In this document: positions 21,779 to 30,560 of the stretch, piece by piece
Numbering within the stretch: the stretch's first letter is position 1
Layout of the letters: each line of letters starts with the position of its first letter
Assembly (NCBI RefSeq): GCF_003857055.1
Contig: NZ_QGSZ01000197.1
Location: 1-34,897, forward strand
DNA from: Micromonospora inaquosa
GTDB lineage: Bacteria; Actinomycetota; Actinomycetes; Mycobacteriales; Micromonosporaceae
Direction: 5' to 3'
DNA: 34,897 bases
The notes under the pieces: model-generated
Seen by the model: only the letters and a program-made list of their open reading frames with translations
Database searches by the model: none
What the model was told of the DNA's origin: nothing
Program-made: the position numbers and the translations under genes

Positions 21779-24619
21779 TCAGGCGACGACCGAGACCATT
21801 CGACCCTTGACCACGATGACCTTGCGAGGCTCCTTGCCCCCCAGGGTCGCCGCCACCGCGTCCAGGGCCGCCGCACGGACGGTGTCCTCGGCGGCGTCGG
21901 CGGGGACCTCGATGCGGCCACGGACCTTGCCGTTGACCTGCACCGGGTAGGTCACCGTGTCGGCCACCAACAGCGCCGGGTCAGCGGTCGGGAAGTCCGC
22001 GTACGTCAGCGAGGTGTCGTGGCCCAGCTTGCGCCACAGCTCCTCGGCCAGGTGCGGGGCGAACGGCGCCACCATCAGCACCAGCGGCTCGGCCACCTCG
22101 CGGGGCGTGGCCGACAGTCGGGTCAGCCCGTTGCTCAGCTCGATCAGCTTGGCGATCGCGGTGTTGAACCGGATGCCGTCCATGTCACCACGGACCCCGT
22201 CGATCACCTTGTGCAGCAGCCGGCGGGTCGCCTCGTCGGCCGGGTCCTCGGTGATCCGCAGGGCGCCGGTCTGCTCGTCGATGACGGCCCGCCACACCCG
22301 CTGCAGGAACCGGTACGAGCCGACCACCGCCCGGGTCTCCCAGGGGCGGGACACCTCCAGCGGGCCCATCGACATCTCGTACACCCGGAAGGTGTCCGCG
22401 CCGTAGGCGGCGCACATGTCGTCGGGGGTCACCACGTTCTTCAGTGACTTGCCCATCTTGCCGTACTCGCGGTTGACCGCCAGATCGCCCAGGTAGTAGG
22501 CGCCGTCGCGCTCGAAGACCTCCTCGGCCTGCACGTAGCTGCCGCGCGAGTCGGTGTACGCGTACGCCTGGATCATGCCCTGGTTGAACAGCTTGCGGAA
22601 CGGCTCGAACGACGACACGTGCCCCAGGTCGAACAGCACCTTGTGCCAGAACCGCGCGTACAGCAGGTGCAGCACGGCGTGCTCGGCGCCACCGACGTAC
22701 AGGTCGGTGCCCCCGCAGTCGCCCTCGCCGCGCGGACCCATCCAGTACTGCTCGTTCTCCGCGTCGACGAACCGCTCGCTGTTGGTCGGGTCCAGGTAGC
22801 GCAGCTCGTACCAGCAGGAGCCGGCCCACTGCGGCATCACGTTGGTTTCCCGGGTGTAGCGCTTCGGCCCGTCGCCCAGGTCCAGCTCGACCTCGACCCA
22901 GTCGCGCCGGCGCGACAGCGGGGTCTCCGGGTTGCTGTCGGCGTCGTCGGCGTCGAACGTCTTCGGGGAGAAGTCGTCCACCTCCGGCAGTTCGACGGGC
23001 AGCATCTCCTCCGGCAGCGCGATGGCCGCGCCGGTCTCGTCGTAGACGATCGGGAACGGTTCGCCCCAGTAACGCTGGCGGGAGAACAGCCAGTCGCGCA
23101 GCCGGTAGGTCACCGCGCCGGTGCCGTGTCCGTTCGCCTCCAGCCAGGCGATGATCGCCGCCTTGGCGTCGGCGACCCCCAGACCGTTCAGGTCCAGGCC
23201 GCGCTCGGGCGCGGCGCTGTTGATCGCCGGGCCGTCCCCGGTGTACGCCTTGCCGTCGAAGCCCTCCGCCGGCTGCACGGTGCGAACGATGGGCAGCTCG
23301 AAGACCTCGGCGAACGCCCAGTCCCGCTCGTCCTGCGCCGGCACCGCCATGATCGCGCCGGTGCCGTAGCCGGCCAGCACGTAGTCGGCGATGAAGATCG
23401 GGATCTGCCCACCGGTGACCGGGTTGGTGGCGTACGCGCCGATGAAGACGCCGGTCTTCTCCTTGCTGTCGGACTGCCGCTCGACGTCGGTCTTGGCGGC
23501 TGCCGCCTTGCGGTACGCCTCGACGGCCTCCCGGGGGCTGGCGTGCCCGCCGGTCCAGGAGTCCTTCGTGCCCTCCGGCCAGCTGGTCGGCGCCAGCGTG
23601 TCGACCAGCTCGTGCTCGGGCGCCAGCACCATGTAGGTGGCGCCGAAGACGGTGTCCGGCCGGGTCGTGAACACCCGCACCGGCGCCGCGCTGGTCGGGA
23701 AGTCGATGTGGGCGCCGGTGGAGCGGCCGATCCAGTTGCGCTGCATCAGCTTGATCGGCTCGGGCCAGTCCAGGCTGTCCAGGTCGTCCAGCAGCCGGTC
23801 ACCGTACGCGGTGATCCGCATCATCCACTGCTTCAGGTTGCGCTTGAAGACCGGGAAGTTGCCCCGCTCGGAACGGCCGTCGGCGGTGACCTCCTCGTTG
23901 GCCAGCACGGTGCCCAGCCCTGGGCACCAGTTCACCGGCGCCTGCGAGACGTACGCCAGGCGGTGGTCGTCGACGACCTGGCGGCGCTCGGCGACGCTCA
24001 GCTCGGCCCAGGCGCGGCCGTCCGGGGTGGGCCGGTTGCCGCCCTCGAACTCGGCGATCAGCTCGGCGATCGGGCGGGCCCGGCCAGCGTCCCGGTCGTA
24101 CCAGGAGTTGAAGATCTGCAGGAAGATCCACTGGGTCCAGCGGTAGAAGTCGGTGTCGATGGTGGCCACCGAGCGGCGCTCGTCGTGGGCCAGCCCCAGC
24201 CGGCGCAGCTGCGCCTTGTACCGCTCGATGTTCGCGACAGTGGTGGTCCGGGGGTGGGTGCCGGTCTGCACCGCGTACTGCTCGGCGGGCAGACCGAACG
24301 CGTCGAAGCCCATCGCGTGCAGCACGTTGCGCCCGGCCATCCGCTGGTAGCGGGCGTAGCAGTCGGTGCCGATGTAGCCCAGTGGGTGGCCGACGTGCAG
24401 GCCCGCTCCGGAGGGGTACGGGAACATGTCCAGCACGTACAGCTTCTCCGCGCCGGCGCGCGGGTGGGTCGGGTCGGCCAGCGGCCCGGTCGGGTTCGGT
24501 GCGTGGAAGGTGCCCTCGCGCGCCCAGATGTCCTGCCAACGAATCTCGATCTCGTCGGCCAGGGCCGCGGTGTACCGGAACGGGGGAATGTCGCCCGCCG
24601 GTGCGGCTGCCTCACTCAT
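21779..24619 (-). CDS. leuS: Leucyl-tRNA synthetase
   Basis: 946 aa from ATG 24619, with GAGGAGAG upstream; the frame is open far beyond but unrelated. The enzyme charges tRNA-Leu in the cytoplasm. Class I signatures are [16 protein letters not shown] (HIGH motif as HVGH, about residue 76) and KMGKS (a KMSKS variant, about 716-720). The CP1 editing domain lies between, with '[19 protein letters not shown]' and the conserved-looking '[16 protein letters not shown]'. '[16 protein letters not shown]' and '[22 protein letters not shown]' are typical of bacterial LeuRS. The C-terminal anticodon-binding domain ends '…[18 protein letters not shown]…'. Expression is probably set by the leader at 24682-24786. 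Confidence 0.97.
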   Translation of the reverse strand: MSEAAAPAGDIPPFRYTAALADEIEIRWQDIWAREGTFHAPNPTGPLADPTHPRAGAEKLYVLDMFPYPSGAGLHVGHPLGYIGTDCYARYQRMAGRNVLHAMGFDAFGLPAEQYAVQTGTHPRTTTVANIERYKAQLRRLGLAHDERRSVATIDTDFYRWTQWIFLQIFNSWYDRDAGRARPIAELIAEFEGGNRPTPDGRAWAELSVAERRQVVDDHRLAYVSQAPVNWCPGLGTVLANEEVTADGRSERGNFPVFKRNLKQWMMRITAYGDRLLDDLDSLDWPEPIKLMQRNWIGRSTGAHIDFPTSAAPVRVFTTRPDTVFGATYMVLAPEHELVDTLAPTSWPEGTKDSWTGGHASPREAVEAYRKAAAAKTDVERQSDSKEKTGVFIGAYATNPVTGGQIPIFIADYVLAGYGTGAIMAVPAQDERDWAFAEVFELPIVRTVQPAEGFDGKAYTGDGPAINSAAPERGLDLNGLGVADAKAAIIAWLEANGHGTGAVTYRLRDWLFSRQRYWGEPFPIVYDETGAAIALPEEMLPVELPEVDDFSPKTFDADDADSNPETPLSRRRDWVEVELDLGDGPKRYTRETNVMPQWAGSCWYELRYLDPTNSERFVDAENEQYWMGPRGEGDCGGTDLYVGGAEHAVLHLLYARFWHKVLFDLGHVSSFEPFRKLFNQGMIQAYAYTDSRGSYVQAEEVFERDGAYYLGDLAVNREYGKMGKSLKNVVTPDDMCAAYGADTFRVYEMSMGPLEVSRPWETRAVVGSYRFLQRVWRAVIDEQTGALRITEDPADEATRRLLHKVIDGVRGDMDGIRFNTAIAKLIELSNGLTRLSATPREVAEPLVLMVAPFAPHLAEELWRKLGHDTSLTYADFPTADPALLVADTVTYPVQVNGKVRGRIEVPADAAEDTVRAAALDAVAATLGGKEPRKVIVVKGRMVSVVA

Positions 24620-24681
24620 CGTCTCTCCTCGCTTCGCTTCGCTTCGTCTCGGCACCACCGGGCCGGGCCGGCGGCGGGCAC

Positions 24682-24707
24682 AAAAAAGCCCCTCGCGCAG
24701 GAGGGGC
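24682..24707 (-). terminator. Intrinsic terminator (attenuator) in the leuS leader
   Basis: On the - strand GCCCCTC (24707-24701), loop CTGCGC, GAGGGGC (24694-24688), then TTTTTT (24687-24682). This textbook Rho-independent terminator is rare in such GC-rich DNA. It lies 62 bases before the leuS ATG and after the leader peptide, in the right direction to stop leuS transcription. Confidence 0.88.
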
Positions 24708-24708
24708 C

Positions 24709-24744
24709 GCCGTGCTGTCGCTGCGTTCAGCGCATCAGCACGGC
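24709..24744 (-). ncRNA. leuS leader hairpin (pause/antiterminator region)
   Basis: GCCGTGCTG (24744-24736 on the - strand) pairs perfectly with CAGCACGGC (24717-24709), enclosing a smaller CGCTG/CAGCG hairpin with a four-base loop (24719-24732). The first arm holds the last codons and stop of the leader peptide. A competing six-base pairing, GGGCCG (24746-24741) with CGGCCC (24709-24704), would invade the 5' arm of the terminator. These alternatives are what an attenuator needs; which one a stalled ribosome favours was not computed. Confidence 0.65.
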
Positions 24745-24773
24745 CCGGTAAGAAGCAGGAAGACTCCGGCCAT
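24735..24773 (-). CDS. Leucine-rich leader peptide of leuS
   Basis: Twelve codons, [12 protein letters not shown], with three consecutive Leu codons (CTG CTT CTT). CTT is a rare codon in this GC-rich genome, which would make ribosome speed here sensitive to charged tRNA-Leu. The ATG lies seven bases after a TACACT -10, so the message is probably leaderless. Its stop lies within the first arm of the leader hairpin, followed by the terminator and leuS. The arrangement matches classical leader-peptide attenuation; translation of the peptide is inferred. Confidence 0.75.
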   Translation of the reverse strand: MAGVFLLLTGPC

Positions 24774-24780
24774 GTCCCGC

Positions 24781-24786
24781 AGTGTA
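24781..24786 (-). promoter_or_regulatory. -10 element of the leuS leader promoter
   Basis: TACACT on the - strand ends seven bases before the leader peptide ATG, so transcription should begin at the ATG. No good -35 was found. The leuS transcript would then have a leader of about 154 bases. Confidence 0.55.
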
Positions 24787-25023
24787 CCCCGCCCACGATT
24801 CGCCGTGCCGGCCCCCAGGCCGCTCGAAAACCCACTCCCCCGAGCTGGCGAATATTGGTGCGTAACCGACGGACTACCTGCGGGGGTCGGCGATAACGAC
24901 AAACATGGTTAGCCTGAGAGACCAGTGAGATTCCTGCGGCAAACGAGGCTCGGCGTCGCGAACCCAACGGCGGGTCCGGGTGCTCTGCACAGAGCTGCCG
25001 TGACGGCGACGAGGAGGAGGCCC

Positions 25024-26076
25024 GTGACACAACAGACCTGGGACGAGGTGGGCGGTCTATTGCCGCACGACGAGTTCCGCGCCGCCAGTGAGGCCATCGT
25101 GGCCAACATCGAGCAGGTCATCGAGGGTAAGACCGCCACCGTGCGGCTCGCCCTGGCCGTCCTGCTCGCCGAGGGTCACCTCCTGATCGAAGACGTGCCG
25201 GGTGTCGGCAAGACCAAGCTGGCCAAGGCCCTGGCGCGGTCCATCGACTGCACGGTGCGACGGATCCAGTTCACCCCCGACCTGCTGCCCAGCGACGTCA
25301 CCGGCGTCAGCGTCTACAACCAGGAGACGCACGACTTCGAGTTCCGCCCCGGTGCCGTGTTCGCCAACCTGGTGGTCGGCGACGAGATCAACCGGGCCTC
25401 GCCGAAGACCCAGTCGGCGTTGCTGGAGTGCATGGAGGAACGGCAGGTCACCGTCGACGGGGTGACCTACCAGCTCCAGACCCCGTTCATGGTGATCGCC
25501 ACCCAGAACCCGATCGAGATGGAGGGGACCTACCCGCTGCCCGAGGCGCAGCGCGACCGGTTCACCGCCCGCATCGCGATGGGTTATCCGGACTCCAACG
25601 CCGAGCTGGCCATGCTCGACGGGCACGGGGCCACCGACCCGCTGCACGAGCTGCGCGCGGTCTCCGACGCGGCCACCGTCCGGCAGCTCATCGCCACCGT
25701 CCGGCAGGTGCACGTCGCGGACGCGGTCAAGCAGTACGCGATCGACCTGGTCACCGCCACCCGCGAGGCGCCCGACCTGCGGCTCGGCGCGTCCCCCCGG
25801 GCGACCCTGCAGCTGCTGCGCACCGCCCGGGCGGTCGCCGCCCTGGAGGGCCGCGACTACGTCCTCCCCGACGACCTGCAGGCCCTGGCGGTGCCGGTGC
25901 TCGCCCACCGGATCATCCCGACCGCCGACGCGCAGCTTGCCCGACGCACCACCGACGCGATCGTCTCCGAGCTGGTGCACCGCCTGCCCCTGCCACACGA
26001 CCGGCAGCGCAACCCGTACGACACCCGGCCCGCCACCGGCAACGGCCGCGCGCCCTACGAGCCGCGGAGGCCATGA
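25024..26076 (+). CDS. MoxR-family AAA+ ATPase
   Basis: 350 aa from GTG 25024, preceded by GAGGAGGAGG; an open frame reaching back to 24925 looks non-coding. It is a MoxR-type AAA+ ATPase of the AAA_3/AAA_lid_2 layout. Walker A is [15 protein letters not shown] (K63), Walker B is [19 protein letters not shown], and sensor 1 is '[26 protein letters not shown]'. Members act as chaperones that help fold or insert metal or cofactors into partner proteins, usually von Willebrand A or DUF58 proteins. A DUF58 protein and a transglutaminase-like protein follow directly, a widespread three-gene unit whose substrate is unknown. Confidence 0.94.
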   Translation: MTQQTWDEVGGLLPHDEFRAASEAIVANIEQVIEGKTATVRLALAVLLAEGHLLIEDVPGVGKTKLAKALARSIDCTVRRIQFTPDLLPSDVTGVSVYNQETHDFEFRPGAVFANLVVGDEINRASPKTQSALLECMEERQVTVDGVTYQLQTPFMVIATQNPIEMEGTYPLPEAQRDRFTARIAMGYPDSNAELAMLDGHGATDPLHELRAVSDAATVRQLIATVRQVHVADAVKQYAIDLVTATREAPDLRLGASPRATLQLLRTARAVAALEGRDYVLPDDLQALAVPVLAHRIIPTADAQLARRTTDAIVSELVHRLPLPHDRQRNPYDTRPATGNGRAPYEPRRP

Positions 26077-26077
26077 C

Positions 26078-27376
26078 GTGCGTGCCGGGCTACGCGGGCT
26101 GACCACCCGCGGGCGGTCCTTCCTGGCCGCCGCGGTCGCGGCGGCGCTCTCGGCCGGCATTCTCGGCGAGAAGGACCTGCTCCGGGTGGCTGTGCTGTTG
26201 GCCATCCTGCCGTTGCTGGCCGCCGCCTACGTCGGGCGCAGCCGCTACAAGCTGGCCTGCAATCGTTCCCTGGACCCGCACCGGGTTCCGGTCGGGGCCA
26301 ACTCCCGGGTGGTGCTGCGCCTGCAGAACCTCTCCCGGCTGCCGACCGGCACCCTGCTCCTGGAGGACCGGCTGCCCTACGCGCTGGGCAGCCGACCCCG
26401 GGTGGTGTTGGAGCGGCTCGGCGCGCACCAGGCCAGCTCCGTGGCGTACACCGTGCGGGCCGATGTGCGGGGCCGCTACGACGTGGGCCCGCTGGTCGTC
26501 CGGATGACCGACCCGTTCGGCCTCTGCGAGCTCACCCGGTCCTTTCCCAGCACCGACCACCTGACGGTGATCCCGCAGGTCACCCCACTGCCGTCGGTCC
26601 GGCTCCCCGGGGAGTACGCGGGCAGCGGCGACAGCCGGGCCCGCTCGGTGGCGGTGCACGGCGAGGACGACGCGGCGACCCGGGAGTACCGGCGCGGCGA
26701 CGACCTGCGCCGGGTGCACTGGAAGTCCACGGCCCGTACCGGTGAGCTGATGGTGCGCCGGGAGGAGCAACCGTGGGAGAGCCGCGCCACGGTCGTGCTG
26801 GACACCCGGGCGTACGGCCACCGCGGCGAGGGCCCGACGGCCAGTTTCGAGTGGTCGGTCTCGGCCGCCGCGAGCATCGCCGTCCACCTGCGGCAGGCCG
26901 GTTACAAGTTGCGCCTGGTCACCGGCTCGGGGGCAGATGTGGACGCCTCGGAGGCCGGCGGGGACGGGGCGTTGCTCGACCACCTGGCTGAGGTCCGACT
27001 GGATCAGCGCGCCGAGGTCACCGGCCTGGTGCAGCGGGTCCGTCAGCGCGCCGACGGTGGTCTGATCATCGGCCTGTTCGGCACTGTGAGCGTGGCCGAG
27101 GCGGAGCTGCTGGCCGGGCTGCGGGGCAACGGGGCCACCTGCGTCGGTTTCCTGCTGAACAGCTCCACCTGGCTGAGTCTTCCGGAGAAGGCCCGGGCCG
27201 AGGCGGAGCACGCCCACGCCGCCGCTGTCCTCGCCATGCTCCAGAGTGGCTGGCGGGTGGTCGGCGTCGATCACGGCGGCCAGCTACCGGCGCTGTGGCC
27301 GCAGGCCGGCCGGGGCGCGCAGGGGTTCGCTCTGCGGGCCGCGCTGGCCGAGACGGTCGCCGGCGGTGTGCGATGA
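26078..27376 (+). CDS. DUF58 membrane protein
   Basis: 432 aa from GTG 26078, one base after the moxR stop, with GGAGG upstream. Two N-terminal membrane segments (about residues 14-30 and 36-52) precede a beta-rich domain. The DUF58 core carries EYRRGDDLRRVHWKSTART (about residues 203-221), the family's signature. The C-terminal part has a vWA-like fold region. DUF58 proteins are thought to be MoxR partners. The gene is coupled to its neighbours: the stop overlaps an ATG that opens a seven-codon frame, MNGRHPS, ending just at the start of the next gene. Confidence 0.92.
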   Translation: MRAGLRGLTTRGRSFLAAAVAAALSAGILGEKDLLRVAVLLAILPLLAAAYVGRSRYKLACNRSLDPHRVPVGANSRVVLRLQNLSRLPTGTLLLEDRLPYALGSRPRVVLERLGAHQASSVAYTVRADVRGRYDVGPLVVRMTDPFGLCELTRSFPSTDHLTVIPQVTPLPSVRLPGEYAGSGDSRARSVAVHGEDDAATREYRRGDDLRRVHWKSTARTGELMVRREEQPWESRATVVLDTRAYGHRGEGPTASFEWSVSAAASIAVHLRQAGYKLRLVTGSGADVDASEAGGDGALLDHLAEVRLDQRAEVTGLVQRVRQRADGGLIIGLFGTVSVAEAELLAGLRGNGATCVGFLLNSSTWLSLPEKARAEAEHAHAAAVLAMLQSGWRVVGVDHGGQLPALWPQAGRGAQGFALRAALAETVAGGVR

Positions 27377-27392
27377 ACGGAAGGCACCCCTC

Positions 27393-29864
27393 ATGATCAA
27401 CAGTCGGAACATCGGCGTGGTGGCGGCCGCGGCCACGCTGCTGGCCGCCGCGCCGCTGTCGGCCATCTTCCAGGGCTGGACGTGGTTGATCGAGTCCATC
27501 ATCGCGGTCGCCGTGGTGTCCGGGGTGGCCGCGCTGACCCGGCTCGCCCGGGCACCACTGTGGGGCCAGGTGCTGGGCATGCTGGCCGGCCTGATGCTCG
27601 CCCTGACCTGGTTGTTCCCCAGCGGCGAGGAGCTGCTCGCGGTCCTGCCGACCCCGGGCACGTTCGCGTACTTCGGTGACCTGCTCGCCGGCTCCATGCA
27701 GGACATGCGTTCGTACGGGGTCGAGGTCCCGGACACGGACCCGCTGCTGTTCATCGCCGTGCTCGGCGTCGGTGCTGTCGCCGTGCTGGTGGACGTACTG
27801 GCCGTGGGGTTGCGTCGACCCGCCCTGGCCGGGCTGCCGATGCTCGCCATCTACTCGGTGCCGGTCGCCGTCTACGTGGACAGCGTCCCCGCGGTGCCGT
27901 TCGTGGTGGGGGCCGCCGGTTACCTCTGGCTGCTGGTCACCGACAACGTCGACCGGGTGCGCCGCTTCGGGCGTCGGTTCACCGGTGACGGCCGCGACGT
28001 CGACGTGTGGGAGGCCTCCCCGCTGGCGTCCGCCGGCCGCCGGCTAGCGGCGGTCGGGGTGGCCCTGGCGGTGGTGCTGCCGCTGGCGGTGCCCGGTATG
28101 ACCGGCGGGCTGCTCGATTCGCTCAGCCGAGGGCCGGGCAACGGCACCGGCAACGGCTCCGGTTCCGGCGGCACGTCGGGTCGGATCGACCTGTTCGCCT
28201 CGCTCGCCGGCCAGCTCAACCAGTCGCAGGTAGCCGACCTGGTAAAGGTGAAGACGTCCGAGAAGGACCCGTTCTACCTGCGCTACGCGGTCGCCGACGA
28301 GCTGCGCCCCAGTGGTTTCCAGGCGCGCAACCCCAGCGGCCGGTCGGTGAACCGGGACCTGCCGAACCCGGCCGACCGAGCCGGCCCGGGCGTGCAGCAG
28401 ACCACCTACCAGGCGACCGTCGAGGTCACCAAGAGCCTGAGCATGTCGCTCATGCCGGTGTACGCCGAGCCGACCCGCACCGATGACCTCAGCGACAACT
28501 GGCTCTACGACGCCACCCAGCAGGTCGTCTTCTCCAACCGGGAGAACTCCCGGGGTCGGAAGTACTCCTTCGACTACGTCCGCTCGACCTTCACGCCCGC
28601 CGCGTTGCGGGCCGCGCGACCACTGCCGGCCGAGCATCCGGTACTCCGACAGATGACCGCCACCCCCGCGCCGGTGCCCGAGGTGGAGGAGCTGGTCAAG
28701 GGGCTGATCCAGGGCAAGCAAACGGACTACGACCGGGTGCTGGCGATCTACCAGCACTTCTCGGCGGACAACGGGTTCAGCTACCGGTTGAGCACCGAGA
28801 GCGGCAGCAGTGGTCAGGACATCGTCAACTTTCTGACCAACAAGGTCGGCTACTGCCAGCAGTACGCGGCCGCGATGGCCTGGCTGGTCCGTGCGGCCGG
28901 CATCCCGGCCCGGGTGGCGTTCGGGTTCACCAACGGCAGCAAGCGCGACGGTGACACCTTCACGCTGACCAACCTCAACCTGCACGCCTGGACCGAGGTC
29001 TACTTCGACGGGGCCGGTTGGGTGCCGTTCGACGCCACCCCGGCGTACGGGGTGCCCGGCTCGACCCGGTCGGCCTGGGCTCCGGACACTGACGCACCGG
29101 AGCCGTACGACCCAAGCCCGGGCGCCACGAACGCCCCGACGGATCCAAATGCCTCGGCCGGGCCGCTCAGCCCGGACAACGCCGACCGGGACACCGACCA
29201 GGGGCTGGCGCTCGGTGGGACGACGCCGAGCGAGCAGCTACCGGTCTGGCCCTGGTGGGCGGCGGGCCTGGTGGCCCTGCTGGTGCTGCTCGCGGTGCCG
29301 GCGCTGCGCCGGGTGGCGCTCCGTCGCCGACGGGGTGACCGGGCGGTGAGCGCGGCAATGGCTTCGGCCAGGGTCGACGGCGCCAGCGAGCCGGGGGCGC
29401 GACCGGTGGTGGTCGGTGTGGACGCCAACCGGGCCCGGGCGGACGCGCACGCCGCCTGGGCGGAGTTGCTCGACACGCTGGTGGACTTCCGGGTCTCGGT
29501 CGATCCGACCGAGACGCCCAGGGCGACCGCGGACCGGCTTGTCCGGGAGACCCTGGACGACGGTGCGGCGATCGAGTCGGCGCGGCTGCTCGGCCGGGCG
29601 GAGGAGCGGGCCCGTTACGCGCGCGATCCACTGACCGGTGAGCCGTTGTCGCCGGCGCTACGCGCGGTCCGTGGGGCGCTTGCCACGCGGGCGGACCGAC
29701 GGACCCGCCTGCTCGCCGCCGTGCTGCCGCCCTCGGTGTTGCTGCGCTGGCGCACCACGATGGCGGACAGGTCCGGCCGAATGGTGGCGCTCACCGGGCG
29801 AGCACGCTACCGCTTGCTGCGGTGGAACCCTCGACGGTTGCTGGCCGACCGGGCAACTCGCTGA
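27393..29864 (+). CDS. Transglutaminase-like membrane protein (TgpA type: DUF3488, TGc, DUF4129)
   Basis: 823 aa from ATG 27393, with GGAAGG eight bases upstream. The N-terminal DUF3488 region has about six membrane segments (residues 8-230). An extracytoplasmic part carries the transglutaminase core with intact catalytic triad: C488 in VGYCQQYAAAMAW, H531 in NLHAWTEVYF and D547 in PFDATP. One membrane segment follows (about 616-636), then a cytoplasmic DUF4129 tail. The family includes P. aeruginosa TgpA, which is important for viability; substrates outside the cell are unknown. Together with MoxR and DUF58 it forms a conserved unit often found near dcw genes in actinobacteria. Confidence 0.93.
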   Translation: MINSRNIGVVAAAATLLAAAPLSAIFQGWTWLIESIIAVAVVSGVAALTRLARAPLWGQVLGMLAGLMLALTWLFPSGEELLAVLPTPGTFAYFGDLLAGSMQDMRSYGVEVPDTDPLLFIAVLGVGAVAVLVDVLAVGLRRPALAGLPMLAIYSVPVAVYVDSVPAVPFVVGAAGYLWLLVTDNVDRVRRFGRRFTGDGRDVDVWEASPLASAGRRLAAVGVALAVVLPLAVPGMTGGLLDSLSRGPGNGTGNGSGSGGTSGRIDLFASLAGQLNQSQVADLVKVKTSEKDPFYLRYAVADELRPSGFQARNPSGRSVNRDLPNPADRAGPGVQQTTYQATVEVTKSLSMSLMPVYAEPTRTDDLSDNWLYDATQQVVFSNRENSRGRKYSFDYVRSTFTPAALRAARPLPAEHPVLRQMTATPAPVPEVEELVKGLIQGKQTDYDRVLAIYQHFSADNGFSYRLSTESGSSGQDIVNFLTNKVGYCQQYAAAMAWLVRAAGIPARVAFGFTNGSKRDGDTFTLTNLNLHAWTEVYFDGAGWVPFDATPAYGVPGSTRSAWAPDTDAPEPYDPSPGATNAPTDPNASAGPLSPDNADRDTDQGLALGGTTPSEQLPVWPWWAAGLVALLVLLAVPALRRVALRRRRGDRAVSAAMASARVDGASEPGARPVVVGVDANRARADAHAAWAELLDTLVDFRVSVDPTETPRATADRLVRETLDDGAAIESARLLGRAEERARYARDPLTGEPLSPALRAVRGALATRADRRTRLLAAVLPPSVLLRWRTTMADRSGRMVALTGRARYRLLRWNPRRLLADRATR

Positions 29865-29869
29865 CCGAA

Positions 29870-29910
29870 GCCCCATTCCGCCCCGACATGCCGTCGGGGC
29901 GGAGTGGGGC
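29870..29910 (+). terminator. Strong hairpin terminator of the moxR operon
   Basis: Five bases after the stop, GCCCCATTCCGCCCCGAC and GTCGGGGCGGAGTGGGGC pair over 18 positions with one mismatch (T opposite G, a wobble in RNA) and a five-base loop. There is no U run, as is common in actinobacteria. It lies between the convergent transglutaminase and DUF3040 genes and may serve both strands. Confidence 0.8.
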
Positions 29911-29920
29911 TCGTGTCGTG

Positions 29921-29967
29921 GAAGGGCACGCGGCGCGGAAGGGCACGCGGCGCGGAAGGGCACGCGG
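29921..29967. repeat. 17-bp tandem repeat, 2.8 copies
   Basis: GAAGGGCACGCGGCGCG occurs at 29921-29937 and 29938-29954, with a partial third copy at 29955-29967. It is in the convergent gap between the transglutaminase and DUF3040 genes, just past the hairpin. The core AAGG(G)CACG(C)GGCG resembles the 14-bp repeat at 8872-8927. The remaining 78 bases before DUF3040 show nothing recognisable. Confidence 0.85.
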
Positions 29968-30045
29968 ATACCACGGAGGTCGCCGAGGGCTGTGCCCGGC
30001 GACCGCTCGTCGCGGCGTGCGGCCCGCCTCAGTGGCGGGACCGGC

Positions 30046-30444
30046 TCAGCGGTGCCCCTCCGGGCGCTGCCGCCACCTGTCCTCCATCCGGTCCAGGATC
30101 GACGACCGGCGACCGGATCGGCCACCACGGGGACGACGGCGACTCGTCGTGCCGCCCACCACGTGCAGGTCGGGTGACTGCGCCCGCCGGTGCGACTGCA
30201 CCGCGAACGCGGCCGACGCCAGCATGACGACGAAACCCGCCACCGCTAGTGGTGGAGTCTTGATCACCGCGCCATAGACCAGTAGAGCCAAGCCAGCGAT
30301 GATGACGCCGGCGGCGACGAGCAGGCGACGCCGCGCATGGAAGCGCGGATCGCTGGCGCGCACGGCCGAGGCGAATTTGGGGTCCTCGGCAAGCGACCGC
30401 TCGATCTGCTCGAACAGCCGCTGCTCGTGCTCCGAGAGCGGCAC
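30046..30444 (-). CDS. DUF3040 membrane protein
   Basis: 132 aa from GTG 30444, preceded by GGGGAGGAG. The N-terminus MPLSEHEQRLFEQIERSLAE is the DUF3040 signature, with 'DPKFASAVRASDP' following. Two membrane segments (about residues 41-61 and 66-84) and an Arg-rich cytoplasmic tail complete it. The family is actinobacterial, of unknown function, and is often near mraZ and dcw genes. The 116-base gap to dinB holds a possible promoter of its own. Confidence 0.92.
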   Translation of the reverse strand: MPLSEHEQRLFEQIERSLAEDPKFASAVRASDPRFHARRRLLVAAGVIIAGLALLVYGAVIKTPPLAVAGFVVMLASAAFAVQSHRRAQSPDLHVVGGTTSRRRPRGGRSGRRSSILDRMEDRWRQRPEGHR

Positions 30445-30521
30445 GGCACTCCTCCCCGGTCACGTTGGTCGGGCCCACTCGGGCCGACAGACCGTGGCAG
30501 CCATCCGGCTGCTTACCCGCA

Positions 30522-30550
30522 AGTCTACGAGGGGGGTCGCGCGTCGGAAA
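30522..30550 (-). promoter_or_regulatory. Candidate DUF3040 promoter
   Basis: On the - strand TTTCCG (30550-30545) and TAGACT (30527-30522) are separated by 17 bases, placing a start near 30515 and a leader of about 70 bases. The -10 fits TANNNT; the -35 is a partial match. Confidence 0.4.
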
Positions 30551-30560
30551 GCGGGACGAC

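Noticed and set aside
22619..24751. 710-codon open frame on the + strand
   Set aside because: Antisense to leuS with Arg/Val/Gln-rich nonsense composition; leuS motifs on the other strand are clear.
24619..24786. T-box riboswitch before leuS
   Set aside because: No T-box sequence (TGGNACCGCG-like) or specifier-loop layout; the Leu codons lie in a short translated frame and the structure fits leader-peptide attenuation.
24910..24915. TAGCCT as a -10 for moxR
   Set aside because: It fits TANNNT but has no -35 and about 110 bases to the moxR start; too weak to list.
27373..27396. Seven-codon frame between DUF58 and the transglutaminase as a regulatory peptide
   Set aside because: More simply explained as overlapping start/stop codons that aid translational coupling; no repeats of a limiting amino acid.
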